Shown piece after piece: positions 35,680 to 46,472 of a stretch of DNA of 64,000 bases. A program made the translations under genes and the position numbers. Source of the DNA: Rutidosis leptorrhynchoides (lineage: Eukaryota; Streptophyta; Magnoliopsida; Asterales; Asteraceae); the NCBI RefSeq assembly GCF_046630445.1, contig NC_092333.1, positions 185,158,001-185,222,000 of the forward strand, written 5' to 3'. The stretch's first letter is position 1; every line of letters starts with the position of its first letter. The notes beneath the pieces are model-generated. The model ran no database searches. It was not told the origin of the DNA and worked only from the letters and a program-made list of their open reading frames with translations.

Positions 35680-35691
35680 TGGTATCAGAGC
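35680..35691 (+). promoter_or_regulatory. Primer binding site of E, initiator-Met tRNA type
   Basis: TGGTATCAGAGC two bases after the LTR end. Confidence 0.9.
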
Positions 35692-36057
35692 ATGGTCTAA
35701 GGGATTTAGGTGACTTGAGATAGGCGCCTAGACTTAGACTTTTTGTGTGCGCGTTTATGCGGGACTTGTAGGACTTTGGGTCGGATCGGGATTGGTTTGT
35801 GCATAGGTTTATGTAAACTAATCATTTGCTATTTGTTATGTATGTTTAGCGAGCATCGAGCGAGATGGACATTGTACTAGCAAGTTAATGCGACGTGCTC
35901 GCGTAACAATGATTAGCTACCATTGTTACGGGCGCAAATCGTGTCGAACGAGCAATGTACGACGATTGTTGAGCAAGATGGGGTAGTGTGGTGTATATGT
36001 ATAGACATGCGTGTTATGTCCTTTTGTTTCGCCGCTTAACCTACTTCGTTTTATAGA
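35692..36057 (+). other. Element E leader
   Basis: About 365 bp between PBS and gag. Contains GAGCGAGATGG / CGAACGAGCAATG-like words and a GTAACAATG...CATTGTTAC inverted repeat near 35905-35930. No ORF supported. Confidence 0.6.
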
Positions 36058-38010
36058 ATAAAGACGAGAAACGGACCCGATCATGATAACGGAAGTACAA
36101 GTGAGGACGCCGAGTTTTCGGCCAAGGTTGAGGCCGTCTTTAAAAAGTTAAAAGCGGATTTTCTTACGGACGTCCGAAAGGTCTTCCAAGATTCAGTCGA
36201 TGGGCAAGTGACCGATTTGATAAATGAACGAATGAAGGCCACTATCGAAGAGGCCCTTGATGCTAGAAACATTTATCCTCGTGGTGAAGGAGGTGAAGGA
36301 AGGCGGGACTTCCACTACAAGAATTTCAAGGACGCTCAACCCCCGATGTTTAATGGGGTACGAGATCCTTTAAAAAGTACATGTTGGATCTCCGACATCG
36401 AGGGAGCTTTCCGTACCTCGGAATGTCCTCCCGAGAAGAAGGCGAGGTATGGCTCTAGCATGCTACGAGAAGAGGCTAAGTTATGGTGGGATGATAAAAT
36501 CAACTTGTATGGTGAGGAACAATGTATGGGCTTGACGTGGGAAGAGTTTAAGAAGGAGTTTTTCAAGGAATACCGAACTTCTTCCGATCTCGATAGAATC
36601 CGGGACGAGTTGCACCATTTGCAACAAGGCTCAATGGACTTAGTTACTCTTAAGTCTACATTCTTGGCAAAGACTCCTTTTTGCCCGGAATATGTTGGTG
36701 ATGATCATAAGCTTATGAAGGATTTCTACCGTACTTTGAATGATGAGTACAAGGGGAAGATTAGTCGGGGTATGGCTAAGTCTTTTGAGGAATTGTTCGA
36801 GTTGGCTCGGGGTTTTGAGCCGGAGGTTCCAAGAAAGAGTGATTTCATGTTTTCCAAAAGAAAATTTGAGGGTTTTAGTTACTCTAACGCCTCAAGCAAG
36901 AAGAGCAAGAGCAAGAGGGGGGCCAAAAGTGTCAATAGTGCAAAGAAGGGCACTATCGGCGAGTTTTCTTATACGTGCTACAATTGTGGGCAATCGGGTC
37001 ATATGGCTCGTGAGTGTCTGAAACCACATTCCGGAAACAAAGTCACTTGTTTTAATTGCGGCAAAGAGGGGCATAAGAAGCCGGAGTGTCCCAATTTGCG
37101 AAATGATAATGTGAAGCGGTTAGAGAAGGCGACGGGTACGGCTAGGGGTCACAACTATTTGATGACTAACGATGAAGCCAAACAATCGAACGAAGTTGTC
37201 TCAGGTACTTTTATGGTTAATTCTAATCTGGCGAGAATTCTTTTTGATAGCGGTGCAAATTTGTCGTTTGTTTCTCTTAAATTTGTGCCTAAACTTGATA
37301 GACCGTTAGCTAAGTTAAGTCGTCCGGTAGAAGTCGAAATAGCGGACGGCAAGACGGTGCTAGTGGTTGATGTGTGTGAAAATTGTGATGTTGTTTTTGG
37401 TTCCGAAACCTTTAAAATTAATCTCATTCCAATGACCTTGGGCGATTTTGATATTGTCGTTGGTATGGATTGGCTCGATCATTACAGAGCCGATATTGCA
37501 TGCCATGACAAGTTTATTCATGTTAAGGCCCCAAGTGGGGGAGAAATGATTATTCATGGTGATAAGAGAAGAAGAACGGTGCCGATATGCACTTTTGCAC
37601 GGGCGCGTCGTTCCGTTGTTACCGGTGGCATGGCTTTCCTTGCTCATGTTGTTGATACTCGTAATGAGCCACCACCTATTCATGAAATTCCGGTAGTTAA
37701 TGAGTTTGAAGACGTTTTTCCGGATGAGTTACCGGGTGTTCCGGCGGAAAGACAAGTCGAGTTTCGCATTGAGTTGGTTCCGGGGGCTACTCCCATTGCT
37801 AAAACTCCTTATCGTTTAGCACCAATAGAAATGCAAGAGTTGTTAAATCAAACCCAAGAGTTGCTCGAGAAGGGTTTTATTCGACCGAGTGCTTCGCCAT
37901 GGGGCGCTCCGGTATTATTTGTGAAGGAGAAAGATGGTAGTATGCGTATGTGCATTGATTACCGTGAGTTGAATAAAATGACGATCAAGAATCGTTATCC
38001 ATTACCTAGG
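36058..38010 (+). pseudogene. Element E gag, protease and start of RT (split by F)
   Basis: An open frame of 651 codons. The expected start position (36058-36060) reads ATA instead of ATG, with a TAA 18 bp upstream, so the normal initiator seems lost. Order: gag capsid domain ([31 protein letters not shown]), two CCHC zinc knuckles ([14 protein letters not shown] and [14 protein letters not shown]), retropepsin ([26 protein letters not shown]), then the start of RT ([32 protein letters not shown]). The frame is cut at 38010 by F, with TSD CTAGG at 38006-38010. It resumes in the same frame at 49410. Confidence 0.92.
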
Positions 38011-40940
38011 TGTAATGACCCGAACTTTTTCGATCATTCTATATTTATAAGATTAATATTTACATAAATTAAACCTTACCAACATGACAAGCAATCCAAA
38101 TTGTTGAGACTTATGTCTTCGAAAAGAGTTTTACACAACGTTTGACCGTTCAATTTGACCGATGATATCACGAACTATATAACATACGATAATTATACGT
38201 TTATGTATATATATGTATTTATATATATTTAACATGATCTAAGGATGTTTAACATCTCATTGGGTACTAATAACAATGAGTTATAAGTATATTTTGAAAC
38301 TACTAACTTAAGTTTTCAAAACGATAACTATACGTAACGTTCTTCGACATAAATACTTATAACCTATAATACTTATACATGCATCGTATAGATATGTATT
38401 TTATCACTTTTAAAGGGCTTACATACATAAAACAATATAAGTATATTTACAAAAGATAGCTATATTTGAATCCTCGTTCCGTTTTCTCAAAGATTTCTAC
38501 ACGTATATCTAGGGTATATGTACCCGTATCATACGCAGCTTCTAGATGTATTTACTATTGGTATATACCAATAAAAATCTGCTCCTTAGCAGCCTTAAAT
38601 GATTAAGAAACATGTGGAACCAACCATTTGTCAAGTAGCATGAATTATTTAGCAAGAAAACAAAGTTAGGTATCTTTTTTTTCCTTTATAACCTAAAAAC
38701 GTTTTTATGCATGCACACCATTTTTTCACCCCATTTTCTCATACTTACACTCCCATTTCTCTCTCAAAATACTCTTAACTTCATACTTGATCATCTCCAA
38801 GCATTTTCCCCATCATTTAGCTTCAAAAACATCACTTAATCACCATAAGAAAACCCTTACAAAAACACTTCAAGAATCCTTCCAAGAACACAAACTTACT
38901 TCCAATCTTTCATCCAATTCCATCACCCTTTTAGTTCTAGGTTCTTACTCCTCTTTTACAGCAACCTTGTCCAAGGAACTTGAGGTAGTAACTATGTTCA
39001 TAACCTTATTCGATTCATATATATATAGCTATCTTATTTTGTGGTATAAAATTTTAACAACAAGAACATAGTTTGAAAGTTTTCAAACTTGTTTGCAAAC
39101 TAAATAGATCCTTCTAACTTAACTTTTAAAATACTTCAAGACCTGTAATATAACTTAATTACATGCTAATTTAACAAGGTATAACTTGGTTTTTCAAAGA
39201 ACACCTTAAAAACTGTTTTTACGACGTCGGAGTGCAACCGGAGACTGTTTTGGGTTGGATAATTAAAAACCATCTTAAACTTTGAATTGGAAGTTTATCT
39301 TCTGGAAAAATGATTTTTAATATGAATATGATAACACATAAAAATTTCATGATTTAATTCAAAGTATAAGTATTTTTAGAAAAATAATCATTTAAGGTTG
39401 TTTACATAAAGGAAAATGTTTAACTTCATAAGTTTCACTAAAGTTTCACCTATGCCGTGTGATTTTGAATACAAACCAAGGTATTTTCAGTTCATAGTCT
39501 TAAAGAGGAACTCGATCCAAGGAGATGGCAAGTTGAATCAACGAAAACGGATTTGTAACGAAGAAACTATGACCGAAACAAAATTGGTTATCCAAGACTT
39601 GTTTAACTTCGGGATTAATTGGGAAAAATTAAATAAAATCACATTTTTCTAAGATAACATGATATTTTATATATATATACTTATAATTCAATTTTATATG
39701 GTTCAGGATCACCCATAAACAATACGAGAAGATTAATCATAAGATCCCATGTTTGTACGCAACACGTCATTTGACAACACCGGTACTTTATGTACGCAAC
39801 ACGTCATTTGACAACACCGGTACCGTGGGTCAAGATTAATCTCGACCAATACATATACGATGGGGTTTTATTTATTTCGTTGGGGGTTTTATTTATTTCA
39901 TTGCGGGTATATTAAACATCTACAAATGAACCATTAAAATTGAATTACTAACAACGAAATGCTAACTACGGACTAAGGAATTATTCAAAGTATTAAAAGT
40001 ATAACAAGTATATATATGAGACGTTTGTTTAAAAAGAAAAGGTATTGATATATTATATATGGATAGGTTCGTGATATCAACCGGAAGACCAAGTCAAAAA
40101 TATATATATCTTCAAGACGAACGTGAGTATATAGTCCCACTTTTAAACTCTAAATATTTCGGGATGAGAATACATGTATTTTATGTTTTACGTTATGGAC
40201 ACAAGTAACTGAAAAATATATTCTACGTTGAGTTGTACCACTGGCATACTTCCCTGTAGCTTGGTAACTAATATTTACAGCGATATTGTAAACGCGAATC
40301 CTGTTGATAGATCTATCGGTCCTGACAACCCCAACCGGACTGGACGACCAGTATTCAACGGTTGCACAGTACTTCGTTTTGTGACTACACTTGGTACGGT
40401 GTAGTAAGATTTCATATTAAAGGGAATATGCGACGTGATTAAATGTTAAGTATGGTTACCAAGTGCTCAACCACTTAGAATATTTTTATTAAACTGTTTA
40501 TATACGAAATCTTGTGGTCTATATATATATATTGCTGCCGGCACTAAACCTATATCTCACCAACTTTATGTTGACCTTTTAAAACATGTCTATTCTCAGG
40601 AGATTACTAAAGCTTCCGCTGCATAATGTTGAATTTGAGCAGGATCTTGCGTACGCATATTTGTGTCAAAAATAAAACTGCATACCCGAGGATCTGTGTT
40701 GTAAAATATGCTAGAAACCGTGTTGTTATCATTATATGTAAAGTTTGTAAGTCGAAGATTATCGCTAAACGATAATCATTTTTATGTTGTCCAAAGCTTG
40801 TAACAAAAATAAGAATCATGGTTTGTAATGTATAATATATGCAGTTTTTCTTTTAAAAATGTCGCATATAGAGGTCAATACCTCGCAATGAAATCATACG
40901 TTATTTAACACGTTCTTATGGTTAAGGACGGGTTATGACA
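38011..40940 (+). mobile_element. Element F (chromovirus), left (5') LTR
   Basis: 2930 bp from TGTAATGACCCG to GGTTATGACA, preceded by TSD CTAGG. Only 7 substitutions and one 2-bp indel were found by eye against the right LTR (46473-49404), so F is very young. It includes the 16-bp palindrome ATTGGTATATACCAAT (38557-38572), a pyrimidine-rich likely 5'-UTR stretch (about 38716-38770), and a 36-bp tandem duplication around 39756-39826. Confidence 0.97.
38557..38572. promoter_or_regulatory. Conserved palindrome in F LTR, possible promoter element
   Basis: The perfect palindrome ATTGGTATATACCAAT lies in a block of about 55 bp that is conserved in the otherwise diverged LTR of G (58738-58795, ATGGGTATATACCAAT). 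The block lies upstream of a CT-rich stretch of the kind found at plant LTR transcription starts. A promoter role is inference. Confidence 0.5.
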
Positions 40941-40942
40941 TG

Positions 40943-40954
40943 TGGTATCAGAGC
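40943..40954 (+). promoter_or_regulatory. Primer binding site of F, initiator-Met tRNA type
   Basis: TGGTATCAGAGC two bases after the LTR end. Confidence 0.9.
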
Positions 40955-41128
40955 GGTGGTCTTAGCGAACCAGGTTTGCATTAGTGTGTCTAACCGATAA
41001 GTCGTTAGGATACATTAGTAAGTCTGGACTTTGACCGGGTCTGATTTAAAAACCATTGCTTATCATTGTTGGTTAAAATTTATATGTAAATATTATGTAG
41101 TACTAATGGGTTAGTTGTTGTATGATAG

Positions 41129-41635
41129 ATGTCGGGCTCAAAACTTGTTATCACATTCAGCGACTCCGAACCAGAATCTTCAGATGGTGTTCCAGTCATT
41201 AACCTATCCGATGACGAAAATGATATCTTTGGGGAAGACTCATAAATTCCGGATGAACCAACTATAGAGAACCCGGAAAGTGAACCCGAGGAGGAAAGTG
41301 AACCCGAGGAGGAAAGTGAACCCGAGGAGGAAAGTGAACCCGAGGAGGAAAGTGAACCCGAGGAGGAAAGTGAACCCGAGGAAGAAATACAGGAAATTAC
41401 AAAAGACGAGTTCGAACTAGGAAAGAAACGAAAGGCTAATGAATTAGAAAATTCAAATCCCGAGTTTAGTAAGGATGATGTGGCACCAACTCCACTAGAC
41501 ACTACCACCCCTATTCCCGCTATTCCTATTCGTTCTATCCCAGCATCCAGTTCTTCAGTCCCACAGCCAAAATTTAGGCAGACAGCCAGGATAAGCGTTA
41601 AGCGATTCTTTGAACCTAAACGTCGTAGAAAATAG
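41129..41635 (+). pseudogene. Pre-gag ORF of F with acidic repeat and basic tail
   Basis: Begins at ATG 41129 and is in one frame to TAG 41633-41635 (168 codons), with one internal TAA at 41243-41245. N-terminus: MSGSKLVITFSDSEPESSDG. Then six 18-bp tandem repeats (41276-41383) encoding repeated ESEPEE, a serine/proline-rich middle, and a very basic end (ISVKRFFEPKRRRK). It is not a known gag-pol domain. G has a counterpart at the same place (61512-62224) with the same acidic repeat. The acidic-then-basic design suggests a nucleic-acid or chromatin-binding accessory protein, but that is a guess. Confidence 0.65.
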
Positions 41636-41994
41636 ACCAAACGATGCGCTGCCGTATTAAACCATGGGATCATATAATGTTTTGTATAATATTATTAGTG
41701 TGGTTTGCTTAATGTTCGATGTAAGATAAGCATATGTAAAATAGTGAAGTGTGAAATGCAATAATTTTCCATGGTTAAGTATTATTTAGATGGTAGTAAT
41801 TGATTCTGTACTAAGCTATTAAGTATGGACATTAACGGGTAGGTACTACCCTAGATATAATTATAAAACGCTAATAAGAAGAAAAGGCTTTTATAATAAT
41901 ACCTGGTTCATATTATTAACAAGCTATAATGTACTATAAATACACACTACATCTATAATAATCCATGTGAATAATTATTTTCTTTCATTAGGAA
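41636..41994 (+). other. F spacer between pre-gag ORF and gag
   Basis: About 360 bp of AT-rich non-coding sequence. It contains TTAACGGGTAGGTAC at 41832-41846, identical to the sequence directly before the 3' LTR (46458-46472), followed here by TACCC so that GGGTAG-GTA-CTACCC forms an inverted repeat. Downstream AAAACGCTAATA(A/T)GAAGAAAA is shared with G. No F-box ORF is present here. Confidence 0.7.
41832..41846 (+). repeat. Internal copy of the F 3' plus-strand priming sequence
   Basis: The 15-mer TTAACGGGTAGGTAC is identical to the bases abutting the 3' LTR (46458-46472) and is conserved at the matching place in G (63135-63149). Confidence 0.8.
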
Positions 41995-44900
41995 ATGGCG
42001 CGATTGAATCGAATGACGGAACAAGAAATCCAGGAACTCATCAATCAGCGAGTGAACGAAAGAATGTTATGGGTCGAGGCTGCAAGAGGTGCTACAGTTA
42101 ACCCAAATCCTCGTGTGGGGTGCACTTACAAAACTTTTCAAGCTTGCAAGCCCTCATCATTCAGTGGAACAGAAGGACCAATCGGTTTAACCCGGTGGAT
42201 AGAAAAGATGGAGACTGTGTTTAAAATCAGTGGTTGTGTTGAAAAGGACATGACCAAGTATGCATCGTGCACTTTACAAGATAGTGCACTCACGTGGTGG
42301 AAAAATTATGTGAAGGCTGTAGGAGGAGATGTAGCTTATGATACTCCGTGGGAAGAATTCAAAACAATGTTAATCAACGAATATTGTCCAAGGAACGAGG
42401 TTAGGAAGTTGGAAGATGAATTACGAAGTCTGAAGGTTGTTGGTACTGAAATCACCAACTACAATCAGCGATTCATGGAATTAGTTTTGCTATGTCCTGA
42501 ATTGGTTCCAACCGAAGAACGGAAGATTGAAATGTACAAAGATGGTTTGCCCAAAAAGGTCAAGGCAAACGTTACAGCATCGAAACCTAAGACAATTCAT
42601 GAAGCTATAACCATGGCAAACGAGCTAATGGATCAGGTCATCATGGATAAGAAAGTATCCAATACTGATGTGAAGGTATCAGGTAACAAAAGAAAGTGGA
42701 ATGGAAATTATGATCGAGGTAACCAACAACAATCTTTTAAGAAACAAGAAATCACGCAAGGTGCGGGTAGTGGTTTAAGCTTTGGTTATAAAGGACAAAA
42801 TCCTTTATGAAACCGATGCCACAAACATCACTCTGGTTACTGTAATGTGGTATGCAACAAATGTAATCGAAAGGGTCATCTTGCTGAAGATTGTAGGGCT
42901 CTCGTTAAAAATACAAATGGTACCAAGACTCCTGCCACCAATGCAAATAGAACTGCTTTGGCTACCATTACTTGTTATGGGTGTGGAAAACAAGGTCACT
43001 ATAAGAGCCAGTGCCCGAATCCAGAGAAAAATATCGGACCTGCACGAGGGAGAGCATTTGTTATTAATGCTAGAGAGGCGTGTGAAGACCCGGAGCTTGT
43101 TACGGGTACGTTTACCATTAATAACTTATCCGCATCTATTATATTTGATACTGGTGCTGATAGAAGTTACGTGTGTAGAGACTTTCACGCTAAATTGAAT
43201 TGTTCATCATTACCTCTAGATGCTAAGTACATGATTGAGTTAGCTAATGGTAAACTAATTAAAGCCGATAAAATTTGCCGTGATTGTAAAATAAATTTAG
43301 CCGGAGAAACATTTAAGATTGATTTGATACCCGTAGAATTAGGAAGTTTTGATGTAATAGTCGGCATGGACTGGATGTCCAAAATAGGAGCCGAAGTTGT
43401 GTGCGCCAAGAAGGCAATTCGCATTCCTCGTAAGAATAAAACGCCAGTAATGATTTATGGAGAGAAGGGTAACTCAAAGCTAAAACTCATTAGTTATTTG
43501 AAAGCTCAAAAGTGCTTGAAGAAAGGGTGCTATGCTATCTTAGCACATGTTAATAAAGTCGAAAAGAAAGAAAAAGAGAAGTGCATCAATGACGTGCCTG
43601 TGGCAAGAGATTTTCCTGAAGTATTTCCGGAAGAGTTGCCGGGATTACCTCCATTTAGATCTGTAGAATTTCAAATAGATCTTGTACCAGGAGCTGCACC
43701 GGTTGCCCGTGCTCCATATAGACTTGCACCGTCCGAGTTAAAAGAACTTCAGAGTCAGTTAAAAGAATTACTGGATCGTGGATTCATACGACCAAGTACT
43801 TCACCGTGGGGAGCTCCAATTTTATTCGTCAAGAAGAAAGACGGATCTTTCCGAATGTGTATAGATTATCGTGAATTAAATAAGTTAACTATCAAGAATC
43901 GGTATCCACTACCGAGAATTGACGACTTATTTGATCAACTCCAAGGATCATGTGTGAACTCGAAAATTGACCTAAGATCGGGCTATCATCAATTACGTGT
44001 CAAAGAAGAAGATATACCGAAAACTGCTTTTCGGACACGCTACGGTCATTACGAATTTTTGGTTATGCCGTTTGGATTGACGAATGCGCCAGCTGTATTC
44101 ATGGACCTCATGAATTGAGTTTGTAGTCCATATTTAGATAAGTTTGTTATCGTTTTCATTGATGATATTCTTATCTATTCCAAGAGTGAGCAAGAGCATG
44201 AGCAGCATGTAAGGTTGATATTAGAGTTGTTAAGAAAAGAACAGCTATATGCTAAATTTTCTAAATGTGCTTTCTGGTTGAAAGAAGTGCAATTTCTTGG
44301 CCACGTTGTTAGTAGCAAAGGAATTCAGGTTGATCCAGCAAAAATTGAAGCCATTGAAAAATGGGAGACTCCTAAGACACCAACGCAGATACGCCAATTT
44401 TTGGGTTTAGCCAGTTATTATAGAAGGTTTATTCAAGATTTTTCCCGAATATCTAAGCCGTTGACAGCATTAACGCAAAAAGGGAAGAAATACGAATGGA
44501 CCTCGGAGCAGGAGAACGCATTTCAATTACTGAAGAAGAAGTTAACTACGGCGCCTATTTTATCGTTACCTGAAGGGAACGATGATTTTGAAATATATTT
44601 TGACGCTTCGCGACAAGGTTTTGGTTGTGTTCTTATGCAACGAAAGAAATTTATTGCATACGCATCTCGACAATTGAAGATTCACGAGCGGAATTATACG
44701 ACGCATGATCTAGAACTGGGAGCAGTCGTGTTTGCGTTAAAGATATGGAGACACTACTTATATGGGGTTAGATGCACTGTGTTTACTGATCATAAAAGTC
44801 TTCAACATATTTTCGATCAGAAACAGCTGAACATGAGGCAACGTAGGTGGGTCGAGCTGATAAACGACTACGATTGTGAGATTCGCTATCATCCCGGGAA

Positions 44901-46425
44901 AGCGAATGTAGTGGCTGACGCATTAAGCAGAAAGGAATGAGAACCAATTCGAGTACGAGCGATGAACATAAAAATTCGCATGAATCTCAACTCACAAATC
45001 AAAGAAGTTCAACGAGAAGCACTTACTAAAGAAAATATAGGAAATGAAATAATGAAGAAGTATGAGAAGCAACTCGTTATGCGGGAAGATGGAATTCGAT
45101 ATTTTGCAAATCGTATTTGGGTACCGAAGTTGGGTGGATTAAGGAAGTTGATATTGAACGAGGCACATAAGACAAGATATTCGATACATCCTGGAGTTGG
45201 AAAGATGTACCAAGATCTTAAGACGCATTATTGGTGGCCTAATTTGAAGACAGACGTTGCAACATATGTTGGGGAATGTTTAACTTGTTCCAAAGTCAAA
45301 GCAGAACACCAGAAGCCGTCAGGGTTACTTCAACAACCAGAAATTCCAGAATGGAAATGGGACGGTATTACCATGGATTTCATCGCGAAGTTACCAAAGA
45401 CTGCCTGGGGATACGACACCATTTGGGTAATTGTTGATCGTCTTACCAAATCTGCACATTTCTTGCCTATAAAGGAAACAGATAGAATGGAGAAATTATT
45501 ACGATTATATATAAAGGAAATAGTTTCAAGGCATGGAATACCTATTTCCATTATATCTGATCGTGATAGTAGATTTACCTCAAAGTTCTGGCAATCACTA
45601 CAGGAGGCACTAGGAACTCGTTTGGATATGAGTACTGCATATCATCCGCAAACGGACGGGCAGAGTGAAAGAACAATTCAGACTCTTGAAGACATGCTCA
45701 GGGCATGTGTGATCGATTTTGGAAACGGATGAGATAAGTATCTACCATTAGCAGAATTCTCGTATAATAATAGTTATCATGCGAGCATTAAAGCTGCACC
45801 ATTCGAAGCATTGTACGGAAGGAAGTGTAGATCTCCTATCTGTTGGAATGAAGTAGGAGATCGACAATTAACTGGTCCCGAGATCATACATGAAACTACT
45901 GAAAAGATAGTACAAATCAAAGAGAGATTGAAAACAGCCCGTAGTCGCCAAAAGAGCTACGCCGATGTCCGAAGGAAACCATTAGAGTTTCAGATCGGTG
46001 ACATGGTTATGCTAAAGGTGTCACCTTGGAAAGGTGTAATACGTTTCGGTAAAAGAGGTAAACTGAACCCAAGATATGTAGGCCCGTTCAAGATCATCGA
46101 ACGCATTGGACCGGTAGCTTATCGACTCGAGTTACCGCAACAACTCGCCGGAGTACATAATACCTTTCTCGTCTCGAACCTTAAGAAGTGTCTTGCAAAG
46201 GAAGACCTCACCATTCCTCTTGAAGAAATCCATGTCGACGAGAAACTACAATTCATCGAAGAACCAATCGAAATCATGGATCGTGAAGTTAAACGGCTCA
46301 AGCAGAGCAACATACCGATCGTTAAGGTTCGTTGGAATGCTCGAAGGGGTCCCGAGTTTACTTGGGAACGAGAGGATCAAATGAAACAAAAGTATCCACA
46401 CTTGTTTCCCGATGACGCAAAATAG
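41995..46425 (+). pseudogene. Element F gag-pol polyprotein
   Basis: One frame of 1477 codons from ATG 41995 to TAG 46423-46425, broken only by four TGA codons (42808, 44116, 44938, 45730), with no frameshift. Order: gag capsid domain (LQDSALTWWKNYVKAVGG), zinc-binding motifs ([14 protein letters not shown] and [14 protein letters not shown]), retropepsin ([24 protein letters not shown]), RT ([38 protein letters not shown]), RNase H ([35 protein letters not shown]), integrase (zinc domain; [30 protein letters not shown]) and a C-terminal chromodomain ([19 protein letters not shown]). This is the Tekay/Del-type chromovirus order and length. The chromodomain is thought to steer insertion to heterochromatin. 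Confidence 0.93.
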
Positions 46426-46457
46426 GTACAATTTTAAAATTTCGGGACGAAATTTAT

Positions 46458-46472
46458 TTAACGGGTAGGTAC
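46458..46472 (+). promoter_or_regulatory. Plus-strand priming site of F (atypical polypurine tract)
   Basis: TTAACGGGTAGGTAC directly abuts the 3' LTR. It is purine-rich (GGGTAGGTA) but interrupted by T and C, unlike the clean tracts of E (GTGGGGGAGAGT) and D (GTGGGGGAGT). Position, and conservation of the 15-mer in G, support it. Confidence 0.6.

Noticed and set aside
38787..39071. 94-residue ORF repeated at 47249-47533
   Set aside because: It lies in the two F LTRs and is repeated only because the LTRs are. Ser/Thr/Leu-rich and AT-driven, with no sign of coding selection.
41080..41673. 197-residue minus-strand ORF with serine/glycine repeats
   Set aside because: Antisense of the 18-bp repeat in the pre-gag ORF of F. 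The sense frame is the one conserved in G.
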